Assembly: GCF_003369915.1 (NCBI RefSeq)
Contig: NW_022881603.1
Location: 37,037,124-37,101,123, forward strand
Length of the DNA stretch: 64,000 nt
Direction of reading: 5' to 3'
Source: Drosophila miranda
Taxonomy: Eukaryota; Arthropoda; Insecta; Diptera; Drosophilidae
The position numbers were made by a program, and so were the translations under genes. This document shows, one piece after another, positions 22,373 through 33,831 of this stretch. The notes under the pieces were generated by a model. That model was not told the origin of the DNA. It ran no database searches and saw only the letters and a list, made by a program, of their open reading frames with translations. The stretch's first letter is position 1. Each line of letters opens with the position of its first letter.

Positions 22373-22540
22373 GCCATCCACCGAGTTTATGTAGTTTATC
22401 TATCATTTATTATTTAAAGTTACGTTTTTGTTTATATGTATAGTATTATTTAATTCTGAAAATTATGTTTCAATTTCAAAGCCTTGTTTTATATTTTTTT
22501 TTTAATTAAGTACATCAATCAATCAAATAAAGGAAAAAAA
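22373..22540 (+). other. mars 3' UTR, copy C
   Basis: AT-rich 3' UTR with aataaa near 22526, then As and Helitron H5. Confidence 0.65.
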
Positions 22541-22739
22541 CGAGGGGAACGTTGTGAGTTGCTGCGGACACCGCAACTCTACAGTTATACCCGATACTAA
22601 GTCAGTATGGCTCTCCTCCGGCAGACGCCGCTAATATTAAACGACACGACAAGAGTGCGTGCGAGAGAGACAGAAAATCAGTCTGAGCGTGACGTCGGGC
22701 GCTGCGTAGCCAGTGCAAATTGATTTGTTCCTATTGGCT
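22541..22739 (+). mobile_element. Helitron H5, 5' 200 bp only
   Basis: Contains the 5' hairpin and the first GA tract, then breaks at ctattggcta and switches to a second mars 3' end (gaaaatgagccg). The ggctA/GAAAATGAG overlap is only a few bases, suggesting end joining with microhomology. Confidence 0.8.
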
Positions 22740-22935
22740 AGAAAATGAGCCGCAATCCGCGTCTTAGGCCATCCACCGAGTTTATGTAGTTTATCTATCA
22801 TTTATTATTTAAAGTTACGTTTTTGTTTATATGTATAGTATTATTTAATTCTGAAAATTATGTTTCAATTTCAAAGCCTTGTTTTATATATTTTTTTAAA
22901 TTAAGTACATCAATCAATCAAATAAAGGAAAAAAA
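22740..22935 (+). pseudogene. mars: mars 3' fragment (last codons and 3' UTR)
   Basis: Repeats the end of mars from the ENEPQSAS codons through the 3' UTR and aataaa signal, and is again followed by a Helitron. This stub is the scar of a sixth mars-plus-Helitron unit that lost most of its length. Confidence 0.8.
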
Positions 22936-23690
22936 CGAGGGGGAACGTTGTGAGTTGCTGCGGACACCGCAACTCTACAGTTATACCCGATACTAAGTCA
23001 GTATGGCTCTCCTCCGGCAGACGCCGCTAATATTAAACGACACGACAAAGAGTGCGTGCGAGAGAGACAGAAAATCAGTCTGAGCGTGACGTCGGGCGCT
23101 GCGTAGCCAGTGCAAATTGATTTGTTCCTATTGGCTATAAAAATGATCTGATCTGATCCAGATTCAGCAATCTGATAGATATGGTCATTATCTATGATTT
23201 TTAGTTTTCTCGTATCCTCAATATTGTGGATGCAACAGATTTTCGTCCTTTGTGTGGTCGGAAGGGGGTGGGGCGAAATTTTGAGATACACGTTTTATAG
23301 TAAGATCTAACAGGAGTGCGGATACCAAATTTGGTTACTCTAGCCTTAATAGTCTCTGAGATTTTTGAATATCCCCAGATTTTCGTCTTTTGCGGGGGCG
23401 GAAGGGGTGTGGCGAAATTTTGAAATATTTTTGTAGCAGTGACATATCACAGAAGTCTGGGTCCAAAACATCGTTGCTCTAGCTCTTATAGTCTTTGAGC
23501 ACTAGGCGCTGAAGGGGACGGACAGACGGACGGACGGACAGACAGACATGGCTCAATCGACTCGGCTATTGATGCTGATCAAGAATATATATACTTTATG
23601 GGGTCGGAAACGATTCCTTCTGGACGTTACACACATCCACTTTTACCACAAATCTAATATACCCCAATACTCATTTTGAGTATCGGGTAT
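22936..23690 (+). mobile_element. Helitron H6, internally deleted, at the unit 1 end
   Basis: Complete 5' and 3' ends, but the part between two ggcgaaattttgaaa-like blocks (end of module 2 to module 3) is missing, as from recombination between internal repeats. Its 5' side is the mars 3' end and its 3' side is host flank F1. It therefore joins two sites that are 23 kb apart in one unit, as expected of a recombinant Helitron at a tandem-duplication junction. Confidence 0.8.
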
Positions 23691-23909
23691 TGTTGATGCT
23701 CCGTGCGTAATGAATAGCGCGTAGTTTTGTGTTTGTCGCCTTTTAGTTAGTCACTTGCTCTGTTTTTTTGTGTTGTTTTATCAGCCTTGAATGCACCACA
23801 CTCACACACGCGCACAGCATACATACATATGTATGAGGGTTTCTTTCGTATTTTCCAGCTCTGTTGAGATTAAAATAGTGCTCTTATTACTTTGATTTCC
23901 ATTTTATTA
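23691..23909. repeat. Host flank F1, copy 2
   Basis: Nearly identical to 703-921 (tgttgatgctccg variant at its start). Non-coding. Confidence 0.6.
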
Positions 23910-23911
23910 TA

Positions 23912-24375
23912 CAGTCAAGGAAAAAAGTCAACATACAGCACCGATTTTTCAATGTCCGAAGTTTTCGCAATGAAAATTAAAAAAGTTGGTATGCCATTAT
24001 TTAGGACACTTAAAGTTATTATTATTTCAGAAAAAAAACTTAAACAAAAATTATGTATACTAAAGTTACAACGAAAAAACTTAAAATGTTCACGGAAAAA
24101 AGTGTACATACAGCCTCTATGCTTTTGTATTATAGTCTCAAAGTCATCTTAATATTAATACTTTTTATACTTTTAATATTTGGTTGGTCCACCATTGGCA
24201 TCTATTACAGCCTGTAGTCGTCGGGGCATCGATGCCACCAAATTTTCGGTTGTTGTGGGCGGAACTTTGGCCCAAGCTCGAATGAGGGCGGTTTTGAGGC
24301 TTTCCCGACTACTGATGTTATACTTCCGTACCAATCTTTCTAAAATGTCCCAAAGATGTTCGATTGGGTTAAGGT
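23912..24375 (-). mobile_element. Tc1-like transposon fragment (copy 2)
   Basis: Has the outer end (cagtcaagg after TA) and the left arm with the transposase C-terminus (NGGPTKY end up to the DLNPIEH region) on the minus strand. It is cut at gggttaaggt. A filler of about ten bases (aatttcatcc) then leads into the middle of a Helitron. The other arm and the centre are lost. Confidence 0.85.
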
Positions 24376-25199
24376 AATTTCATCCAATATTGTGGATGCA
24401 ACAGATTTTCGTCCTTTGTGTGGGCGGAAGGGGGAGGGGCGAAATTTTGAGATACACGTTTTATAGTGAGATCTAACAGGAGTGCGGATACCAAATTTGC
24501 TTACTCTAGCCTTAATAGTCTCTGAGATTTTTGAATATCCCCAGATTTTCGTCCTTTGCGGGGGCGGAAGGGGGTGTGGCGAAATTTTGAAACAAACTCG
24601 TCTCGGTCCGATATATTAGGAGTGTGGATACCAAATTTGGTTGCTCTAGCTTTTGTAGTCTCTGAGATCTAGGCGCTAATGTTTTACTCTAAGCAAAGCC
24701 GCCTATGCTACGTGTGTGTTAGAGAGAGACAGGGCGAGAAAAAAATGAAATTGTTTTCTTGATGCTGGCTATAATAATAATACGATCCAATTCAGATTCC
24801 GCAGTCTTAAAGATATGGTCATTCTCTACAATTCTACGTTTTTGGTTTTCTCATATCTTTAAAATTGTGGATGCCACAGATTTTCGTCCTTTGTGGGGCG
24901 GAAGTGGGCGGGGCGAAGTTTTGAAATATTTTTGTAGCAGTGACATATCACAGAAGTCTGGGTCCAAAACATCGTTGCTCTAGCTCTTATAGTCTTTGAG
25001 CACTAGGCGCTGAAGGGGACGGACAGACGGACGGACGGACAGACGGACAGACAGTCATGGCTCAATCGACTCGGCTATTGATGCTGATCAAGAATATATA
25101 TACTTTATGGGGTCAGAAACGATTCCATCTGGACGTTACACACATCCACTTTTACCACAAATCTAATATACCCCAATACTCATTTTGAGTATCGGGTAT
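24376..25199 (+). mobile_element. Helitron H7, 5' end missing
   Basis: Starts inside module 1 (aatattgtggatgcaacag) after the junction with the broken Tc1 and runs to the standard 3' end. One base of module 3 is lost (tgtggggcgg at about 24893). It is followed by another F1 copy, so F1 plus Helitron is repeated twice here. Confidence 0.8.
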
Positions 25200-25418
25200 T
25201 GTTGTTGCTCCGTGCGTAATGAATAGCGCGTAGTTTTGTGTTTGTCGCCTTTTAGTTAGTCACTTGCTCTGTTTTTTTGTGTTGTTTTATCAGCCTTGAA
25301 TGCACCACACTCACACCCGCGCACAGCATACATACATATGTATGAGGGTTTCTTTCGTATTTTCCAGCTCTGTTGAGATTAAAATAGTGCTCTTATTACT
25401 TTGATTTCCATTTTATTA
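25200..25418. repeat. Host flank F1, copy 3 (unit 2 start)
   Basis: Matches 703-921 apart from scattered changes (for example cacacccgcgc). Non-coding. Confidence 0.6.
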
Positions 25419-25420
25419 TA

Positions 25421-27011
25421 CAGTCAAGGAAAAAAGTCAACATACAGCACCGATTTTTCAATATTTCGGGTTTTCGCAATGAAAATTAAAAAAGTTGGTA
25501 TGCCATTATTTAGGACACTTAAAGTTATTATTATTTCAGAAAAAAAACTTAAACAAAAATTATGTATACTAAAGTTACAACGAAAAAACATAAAATGTTC
25601 ACGGAAAAAAGTGTACATACAGCCTCTATGCTTTTGTATTATAGTCTCAAAGTCATCTTAATATTAATACTTTTTATACTTTTAATATTTGGTTGGTCCA
25701 CCATTGGCATCTATTACAGCCTGTAGTCGTCGGGGCATCGATGCCACCAAATTTTCGGTTGTTGTGGGCGGAACTTTGGCCCAAGCTCGAATGAGGGCGG
25801 TTTTGAGGCTTTCCCGACTACTGATGTTATACTTCCGTACCAATCTTTCTAAAATGTCCCAAAGATGTTCGATTGGGTTAAGGTCTGGAGATTGGGGTGG
25901 TGAACGAAGCTGTCTTGGGGCATAATACAGCAACCAATCACGCACAACATGTGCGGTGTGCTTTGGATCGGTGTCCTGTTGGAAGATCCAACTGCTTCCC
26001 AGGCTCAATGTATCCACCGATGTTTCCAAATTTTCTTCCAATATCTTCTTATACTGGAAGCGATCCATTTTCCCTTCCACAAACACCAAATTACCTACTC
26101 CAGGCGACGCCATAGCGCCCCAAACCATTACACTACCACCTCCATGTTTGACGGTGGGTATTATGTTTATAGGGTCAAGAGCGGTGTTTGCCTTTCTCCA
26201 AACTCTGGAACGGCCATCACTTCCGAAAATGTTGTATTTACTTTCATCTGTAAATAAAACGCTTTTCCAAAAGTTTGGATCCTTATTTAAGTGCGCTTTG
26301 GCGAATTCCAGGCGCAAAATCCGATTCTTTTCTGAAATCAATGGTTTCTTTCGTGGAACTCGGCTCTTGAAACCATCCTGTGCAAAAAATTGGCAATTGT
26401 TTTTGGGTGCACAATGACTCCTGAACACTTTTCGATGGATACATCGGTGGATACATTGAGCCTGGGAAGCAGTTGGATCTTCCAACAGGACAACGATCCA
26501 AAGCACACCGCACATGTTGTGCGTGATTGGTTGCTGTATTATGCCCAGACCTTAACCCAATCGAACATCTTTGGGACATTTTAGAAAGATTGGTACGGAA
26601 GTATAACATCAGCAGTCGGGAAAGCCTCAAAACCGCCCTCATTCAAGCTTGGGCCGAAGTTCCGCCCACAACAACCGAAAATTTGGTGGCATCGATGCCC
26701 CGACGACTACAGGCTGTAATAGATGCCAATGATGGACCAACCAAATATTAAAAGTATAAAAAGTATTAATATTAAGATGACTTTGAGACTATAATACAAA
26801 AGCATGAGGCTGTATGTACACTTTTTTCCGTGAACATTTTATGTTTTTTCGTTGTAACTTTAGTATACATCATTTTTGTTTAAGTTTTTTTTTCTGAAAT
26901 AATAATAACTTTAAGTGTCCTAATAATGGCATACCAACTTTTTTAATTTTCATTGCGGAAACCCGAAATATTGAAAAATCGGTGCTGTATGTTGACTTTT
27001 TTCCTTGACTG
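25421..27011. mobile_element. Tc1-like fold-back transposon (copy 3)
   Basis: Same rearranged structure as copy 1. TA sites lie at 25419-25420 and 27012-27013. The left arm (25421-26023) keeps the 31-bp segment that the right arm (26441-27011) lacks, so the arms differ in length. This is probably the original state before arm-to-arm conversion in copy 1. Confidence 0.9.
25682..26440 (-). pseudogene. Tc1-like transposase catalytic domain, open but N-terminally truncated
   Basis: An uninterrupted minus-strand frame encodes about 250 residues of transposase, from RKVFRSHCAPKNNCQFF to NGGPTKY. All three catalytic positions are visible: FTDES (D1), FQQDTDPKH (D2) and PDLNPIEHLW (E), a DD34E arrangement. 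The N-terminal helix-turn-helix domain that binds the inverted repeats is missing; upstream codons come from the inverted arm. The catalytic core could be translated but should not act alone. Confidence 0.85.
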
Positions 27012-27020
27012 TATAAACAA

Positions 27021-28133
27021 CGAGGGGGAACGTTGTGAGTTGCTGCGGACACCGCAACTCTACGGTTATACCCGATACTAAGTCAGTATGGCTCTCCTCC
27101 GGCAGACGCCGCTAATATTAAACGACACGACAAAGAGTGCGTGCGAGAGAGACAGAAAATCAGTCTGAGCGTGACGTCGGGCGCTGCGTAGCCACTGAAA
27201 ATTGATTTCTTGCTTTTGGCTACAAAAATGATCCGATCTGATCCAGATCCAGAAATCTGATAGATATGGTCATTATCTATGATTCTGAGTTTTTAGTTTT
27301 CTCGAATCTGCAATATTGTGGATGCAACAGATTTTCGTCCTTTGTGTGGGCGGAAGGGGGAGGGGCGAAATTTTGAGATACACGTTTTATAGTGAGATCT
27401 AACAGGAGTGCGGATACCAAATTTGGTTACTCTAGCCTTAATAGTCTCTGAGATTTTTGAATATCCCCAGATTTTCGTCCTTTGCGGGGGCGGAAGGGGG
27501 TGTGGCGAAATTTTGAAACAAACTCGTCTCGGTCCGATATATTAGGAGTGTGGATACCAAATTTGGTTGCTCTAGCTTTTGTAGTCTCTGAGATCTAGGC
27601 GCTAATGTTTTACTCTAAGCAAAGCCGCCTATGCTACGTGTGTGTTAGAGAGAGACAGGGCGAGAAAAAATGAAATTGTTTTCTTGATGCTGGCTATAAT
27701 AATACTACGATCCAATTCAGATTCCGCAGTCTTAAAGATATGATCATTCTCTACAATTCTACGTTTTTGGTTTTCTCATATCTTTAAAATTGTGGATGCC
27801 ACAGATTTTCGTCCTTTGTGGGGGCGGAAGTGGGCGGGGCGAAGTTTTGAAATATTTTTGTAGCAGTGACATATCACAGAAGTCTGGATCCAAAACATCG
27901 TTGCTCTAGCTCTTATAGTCTTTGAGCACTAGGCGCTGAAGGGGACGGACAGACGAACAGACGGACAGACGGACGGACGGACAGACGGACAGGGCTCAAT
28001 CGACTCGGCTATTGATGCTGATCAAGAATATATATACTTTATGGGGTCGGAAACGATTCCTTCTGGACGTTACACACATCCACTTTTACCACAAATCTAA
28101 TATACCCCAATACTCATTTTGAGTATCGGGTAT
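27021..28133 (+). mobile_element. Helitron H8, unit 2-specific insertion
   Basis: Full-length copy between the Tc1 element and the host flank. Units 1 and 3 have the empty site (taaacaataactc), so this insertion is later than the duplication. It belongs to a subfamily marked by gaaaattgatttcttgcttt, shared with H10 and H11. Comparison with the empty site shows AA present on both sides of the element. Confidence 0.85.
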
Positions 28134-28886
28134 AATAACTCATATATTTGATTGCGCGTTGTGTGTAGTTCTCCTCTCCTCTCCTTTCTTTAATATTCTT
28201 GGGCGAGAAAAGCGATTAAAAATACACCGACAACCGACAAGGCAGGCAGAGCGAGAATTGACAGGCGGCGGCGGCAGCGGCGAACCGACACCGACAGAGA
28301 GGGGAGTGTGTGCGTGCGTGAGCGAGCAAGCGCAGCGTTGCCAGCAGCATTTATTTAGCTAACTTAACCGATGACATCGTAAATTCACGGAAAAGCAGGT
28401 AGGACAAAACCAATTAAGCATTTGCCTTCCATGGGGCAGAATCGGGGTAAACCTTGGCGTTTCAAACCGATTGAATGTATGTGGTTTTAACAGGAATTTA
28501 ATTTTACAAAGTAGGGCGTGTGTTCTTGCTGCTGGCAATGCTCTTGCCGTGACGTTGTTTGTTTTAGTTTTTTTAACCCCAATAAACACACGCACACACT
28601 TGTATTTATTCGGCGAATTTCGTGGGGTGTCTACTGCATATATTAATACATATTCCAGGCTCTGTCGCAGCTGTCTAAAAACGTATTCTCTTTCTCGACA
28701 CTTGACACACACTTGATAAAGTTGAATGCTTATTTTTGCTTACTTTTATTATTCACTTTTATTTTCATACGTGCAATGGTAAACAGACACTCAGAAATAT
28801 ACCGAAACTACGTCACAAATTTCAAAATATGCCGAAAATATACTGACGTATTATTTGTATTCAAGCTGAATCAAATTGCTTTCGGT
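28134..28886. other. Host DNA with promoter-like motifs (unit 2)
   Basis: Homologous to 2487-3198. It contains about 40 extra bases at 28314-28358 (gtgagcgagcaagcgcagcg and following) absent from units 1 and 3, and a gcggcggcagcgg repeat one or two units longer than in unit 1. The motif-6-like sites recur near 28797-28845. No gene is supported. Confidence 0.55.
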
Positions 28887-28919
28887 CACTTCCTTTTCAT
28901 CAGCGAGCGAGACCGGTCG
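28887..28919 (+). promoter_or_regulatory. LINE internal promoter, copy 2
   Basis: tCActt initiator with A28888 as +1 and ggtcg at +28 to +32, an exact downstream promoter element at the expected distance. Confidence 0.7.
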
Positions 28920-29094
28920 TGTTTTTTCTTAACAGTCTGAAAAGTGACTTTTTCCAAGCAACAAAGGCTTAATTAAAAGTGATTGTACAAATCATTGTTT
29001 ATTTCATACAAATCTTCATCAATATATAAATTATTCCTCTTTTCATTTCCCAAAGGAGAGGTAAGTCTTTGGCAATCTGGTTAAACCAGCAAGT

Positions 29095-30576
29095 ATGGCG
29101 GACGCCGGTCACTCGGTGTCTGCCAAATTGAAACCCCCTGATCAGGTGGCAAAAAGCGGCAAAATTCAAACCCAAAAAACAATAGCAAAAAACTTCAGTG
29201 CTTTGTGTTCAGGTGTGAAAGAGGACATATTCGACAGCTTGACTAACGACCCAGCTTGACCCAGCAAAAAAGATGCGCAAGGAACAAAAAAGCGACAACA
29301 CCAATACAGTCATAAATAACAAAATGCTGATAGACGATGACAGTAACAAAATGGTGGAGGCTTCTGACGGTGTGACCGTTCACAATTCTCACACAAATGC
29401 CATAAATGGTTTTACTGGAAATATTGAAATGACTAAAACACTGAATATAAATACTAATCCGATTATAAACCCATCAAATGTAGGTATCGAAAGAGAAACA
29501 GTGTTGTATAGTGAGTGCCACATCGGTGATGCGGCTGTACTAGTATCGACTAAGAACAGTACCATCTTCGAAAACAAAAACACCAAAAATGCAAGATTTA
29601 TTTTAAGGTTTTCAGCGAAGCAAATGATTTAGTTTTAAATGAGGAGTTCAAAAAAATGAATTTAGTGATATTTACACCAAAAGACTATGTGGAATCCTAT
29701 GGTGTAATTAAAGGGGTGCCCCTCGGTTTTTCTGAGAATGAAATTATGAATAATATTACTTCTAACATAAAAATTAAGTCAATTGAAAGATTAGCAAGAA
29801 GGCAGAAAATTACAACCGATGACAACAACGAAACATTCAAGCTCATACCATTAGAAACAGTCAAAATTGGTTTTGAGGGTTCAGACATCCCAGAAAAGGT
29901 ATCTCTTTTGTTCCCAGAGTAAGGCAATGTTATAATTGTGGCAGACTTGGTCACACTTCGACCAGATGCAAATCAGCTAGGAGGTGCTATAAATGCGGAG
30001 TCGAGGAGTGCAATGGGTCTTGCACTGGTCTCAAGTGTATCCTTTGCAATGGGAAAAATCACTCAGCTAGGGACAGACTGATGTGCCCAGTATGGGAAAA
30101 GGAGATGGACATTAACAAAATAATGACAATCAAAAAAATCGCGCGTAAGGAAGTGCTTAGCACTTACTCAATCCATCAAAATTTTTCGCTGTTAGATAAT
30201 TATGAAAAAAACTATCCAAAACTAGACATAAATGAGGAAAATGTTCAAACCAAAAACGTTAAAGCAAATGAAGTTTTAAAAAAACACAGTTATGCGAGCA
30301 GGTTAGTGCAGAGACCTTGATTCCTGCACAAATCCCCACTATCACTTAGAATCATATACCAGCGATTCTAGTAATCACGTACCATTTTTTGAAAACAAAG
30401 AACTAAAAGAAAACAAATTTACCATTCAACAGATGGTTGACATGTTGTCTCGTTTAGTCGATGTGTCACATCCATCAAAAAAAGTGACCAGTACAAATGA
30501 TTACAATATGGAACATAATGCAGACAGAAAAATGAACAAACAGAGAGAAACGAACCTTTTTAAAACATCTAAATAA
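29095..30576 (+). pseudogene. LINE ORF1, copy 2, heavily damaged
   Basis: Starts MADAGHSVSAKL. An early indel (acccagcttgacccag, about 29250) introduces a stop. A deletion near 29590 removes the segment holding the ancestral frameshift. A further deletion near 29910 removes the codons just before the first zinc knuckle, and indels occur at 30319 and 30462. The three cysteine knuckles are still readable at about 29930-30080. Confidence 0.85.
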
Positions 30577-30578
30577 AT

Positions 30579-32736
30579 ATGAAATTTTTACAACATAACA
30601 TTCAATCTATTAAAGCCAATAAAAACGTCCTAGTATTCTACTTAAACAATGAAAACTTCGACTTTGCCATTCTGGCTGAAGTTTTCTCTCACGATCTCCG
30701 TTTTAGGAAACTAGCTAACTTCAATATGTTAGAAAAACATAGAGAGGACGGTTATGGAGGAGTGGCGATTGCCTACAAAAAAGAATTAAGAGTTAAAAGA
30801 CTGATATATGAGACAGAGCAAGATATAATTATAGCAAGAACCATCAACAACAAAGATAAATTTCTTATCACCTCAGTATATTTTGAACCTTTGTTGTCTC
30901 TTGCATCCTTCAAGCAAGCGATTAAAAATCTCCTTGAATATTTAGATGCATTCGGAAAAGTCATAATTGCAGGAGATTTTAACGCAAGACATACCTTTTC
31001 TGGAGACAGAACCAACAGTGGAAAGGGAACTTTTCTCATGCAAGCTATGTCAAATGCTGGAAACAGTCTAGCAAATGACCACAGTCTCACATTCAGAAGA
31101 CACATCGACTCAACATCAGGGTCTGTACTCGATTTAACTTTCACAAAGGGTATTCATATAGAGAATTGGAAATGCGAAAAGTTTTACCTAGGAGGCAGCC
31201 ACCATCACCCAATAAGCTTTGAAACAGCAGGATATCAACACAAACTCAAAACTTTCCTTGCCAAAAACAGGCTACTGAAAAAGCTAAGCCAGTTTGAGGC
31301 CGACAAAGATATGGATAATTTAGCGAAGAACATCCAACAGGAAATTAAAGGTGCTACTTATGAAATCAAAAACAAATGTCCAAAATTATGGTGGGACGAG
31401 AATTTAGCCAAATTATTCAGGGAGTTTGCAGAGTCGCAGAAGAAGGCAGCTTCAGAACCCTCCTTTCAAAATTATTGTTCTGCTGTTAACCTCAAGGTTG
31501 AATGGAAAAAATCTGTTAAAATTGCCAAAAGAACTAGCTATGCCAGGAAGTTAACAGAGTTAAATTTAAAATCGAACTCAAGAGAAGCTTGGAGATTCCT
31601 CAGAAATCTAAAAAACTGTCAAGAGGACACCCCAGAAATTTTCGACCCTGATAAAGCTGGGCCATACATGGAATTCCTTAACGAACAAATAACCTCAGAA
31701 GCAAAGGATGTAGACGAAGAAATGTACTCAACCAAGAACAATGAAAATCCTTTCTTTTCCTTGGAAGAGTTAGAGGCTGTGTTAGTCAGAAACAGAAAAA
31801 CGGCAGGAGGAATAGATCACATCACATACGAGATGCTGAGTGCTCTTAACACTAGTATAAAGACAGAACTTGTACATTTTTACAACCGTCGAGTGGCTAT
31901 GTGCGATTTCCCAGTCGAATGGAGATCTATCAGAATTGTACCAATACCGAAAAAAAAACATGGATCTGACTGACTTAAAACATTTTCGACCCATATCCCT
32001 CATTTCGGTTCTAGCCAAGACAGTAAATGGCATGGTGAAAGCCAGGCTGGAAAAGCATATACAAGAAAACAAGATTATACCCTACAGATCTTATGCATAC
32101 CAAAAAAACAAGTCTGCAGCGATGTGCATAAATGATGTCATCAATGTGGTAGCGGCAAAGAAAAAGAACAAGGAACACGTTACTCTTGTGGTTGTTGACC
32201 TCAACAATGCCTACAATTGTGTCAACCTGAAATTCTTAAAAAGACTAATGGAAAATGAGTGTTTTCCTAAAACATACATTGACTGGATCATCAGTTTTAT
32301 GTCTATGAGACTACTGAAAATAGGGGAAGCTGTTCAGGTAGTTCAGGGAGGAATCCCACAGGGCTCTTGTCTGTCGCCCCTCCTTTTTAATGTATACACA
32401 AAAAGACTACATCAGATCTGTGATAGAAATACTCATATGATGCAATTTGCAGATGACTTCGTTATAATCTCTCACAACAAAGAGTTTACTGTAGCGGTTG
32501 AAAACCTTAATAAAAAACTAAATGACTTTAACCTTCTATGTGGTGATCTCGGTTTTAGCTTCAATCCAAGCAAATCTGCAGCAATAAATGTAGGAAAAAG
32601 ACAGGTCAGAGCGGTAAATATTTCTGTTAGAAATGTGCCTATACCAAATCGAAAAGATATCCGTTTCTTAGGCAGACTGATTAGCGCAAACATGTCAAAT
32701 GTCAGTCATGTAAAAATGGTTAAAGAACAAACAAAA
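30579..32736 (+). pseudogene. LINE ORF2 part 1: endonuclease and reverse transcriptase, copy 2
   Basis: Codon 66 is TAC here, so the endonuclease is open, unlike copy 1. One extra A in the A run at 31949-31957 (nine As against eight) shifts the frame just upstream of the RT domain; the rest continues in the next frame to the Helitron. The RT motifs DLNNAYN, GGIPQGSC and FADD are intact. The A-run change could also be an assembly error. Confidence 0.88.
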
Positions 32737-33831
32737 CGAGGGGGAACGTTGTGAGTTGCTGCGGACACCGCAACTCTACGGTTATACCCGATACTAAGTC
32801 AGTATGGCTCTCCTCCGGCAGACGCCGCTAATATTAAACGACACGACAAAGAGTGCGTGCGAGAGAGACAGAAAATCAGTCTGAGCGTGACGTCGGGCCA
32901 CTGCAAATTGATTTGTTCCTATTGGCTATAAAAATGATCTGATCTGATCCAGATTCAGCAATCTGATAGATATGGTCATTATCTATGATTCTGCGTTTTT
33001 AGTTTTCTCGAATGTGCAATATTGTGGATGCAACACATATTCGTCCTTTGTGTGGGCGGAAGGGGGTGGGGCGAAATTTTGAGATACACGTTTTATAGTA
33101 AGATCTAACAGGAGTGCGGATACCAAATTTGGTTACTCTAGCCTTAATAGTCTCTGAGATTTTTGAATATCCCCAGATTTTCGTCCTTTGCGGGGGCGGA
33201 AGGGGGTGTGGCGAAATTTTGAAACAAACTCGTCTCGGTCCGATATATTAGGAGTGTGGATACCAAATTTGGTTGCTCTAGCTTTTGTAGTCTCTGAGAT
33301 CTAGGCGCTAATGTTTTACTCTAAGCAAAGCCGCCTATGCTACGTGTGTGTTAGAGAGAGACAGGGCGAGAAAAAATGAAATTGTTTTCTTGATGCTGGC
33401 TATAATAATAATACGATCCAATTCAGATTCCGCAGTCTTAAAGATATGGTCATTCTCTACAACTCTACGTTTTTGGTTTTCTCATATCTTTAAAATTGTG
33501 GATGCCACAGACTTTCGTCCTTTGTGGGGGCGGAAGTGGGCGGGGCGAAGTTTTGAAATGTTTTTGTAGCAGTGACATATCACAGAAGTCTGGATCCAAA
33601 ACATCGTTGCTCTAGCTCTTATAGTCTTTGAGCACTAGGCGCTGAAGGGGACGGACAGACGGACAGACGGACGGACGGACAGACAGACAGGGCTCAATCG
33701 ACTCGGCTATTGATGCTGATCAAGAATATATATACTTTATGGGGTCGGAAACGATTCCTTCTGGACGTTACACACATCCACTTTTACCACAAATCTAATA
33801 TACCCCAATACTCATTTTGAGTATCGGGTAT
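32737..33831 (+). mobile_element. Helitron H9 inside LINE ORF2
   Basis: Same position in ORF2, same length and same 10-bp cgctgcgtag deletion as H2, showing a single ancestral insertion later copied with the LINE. Confidence 0.85.
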
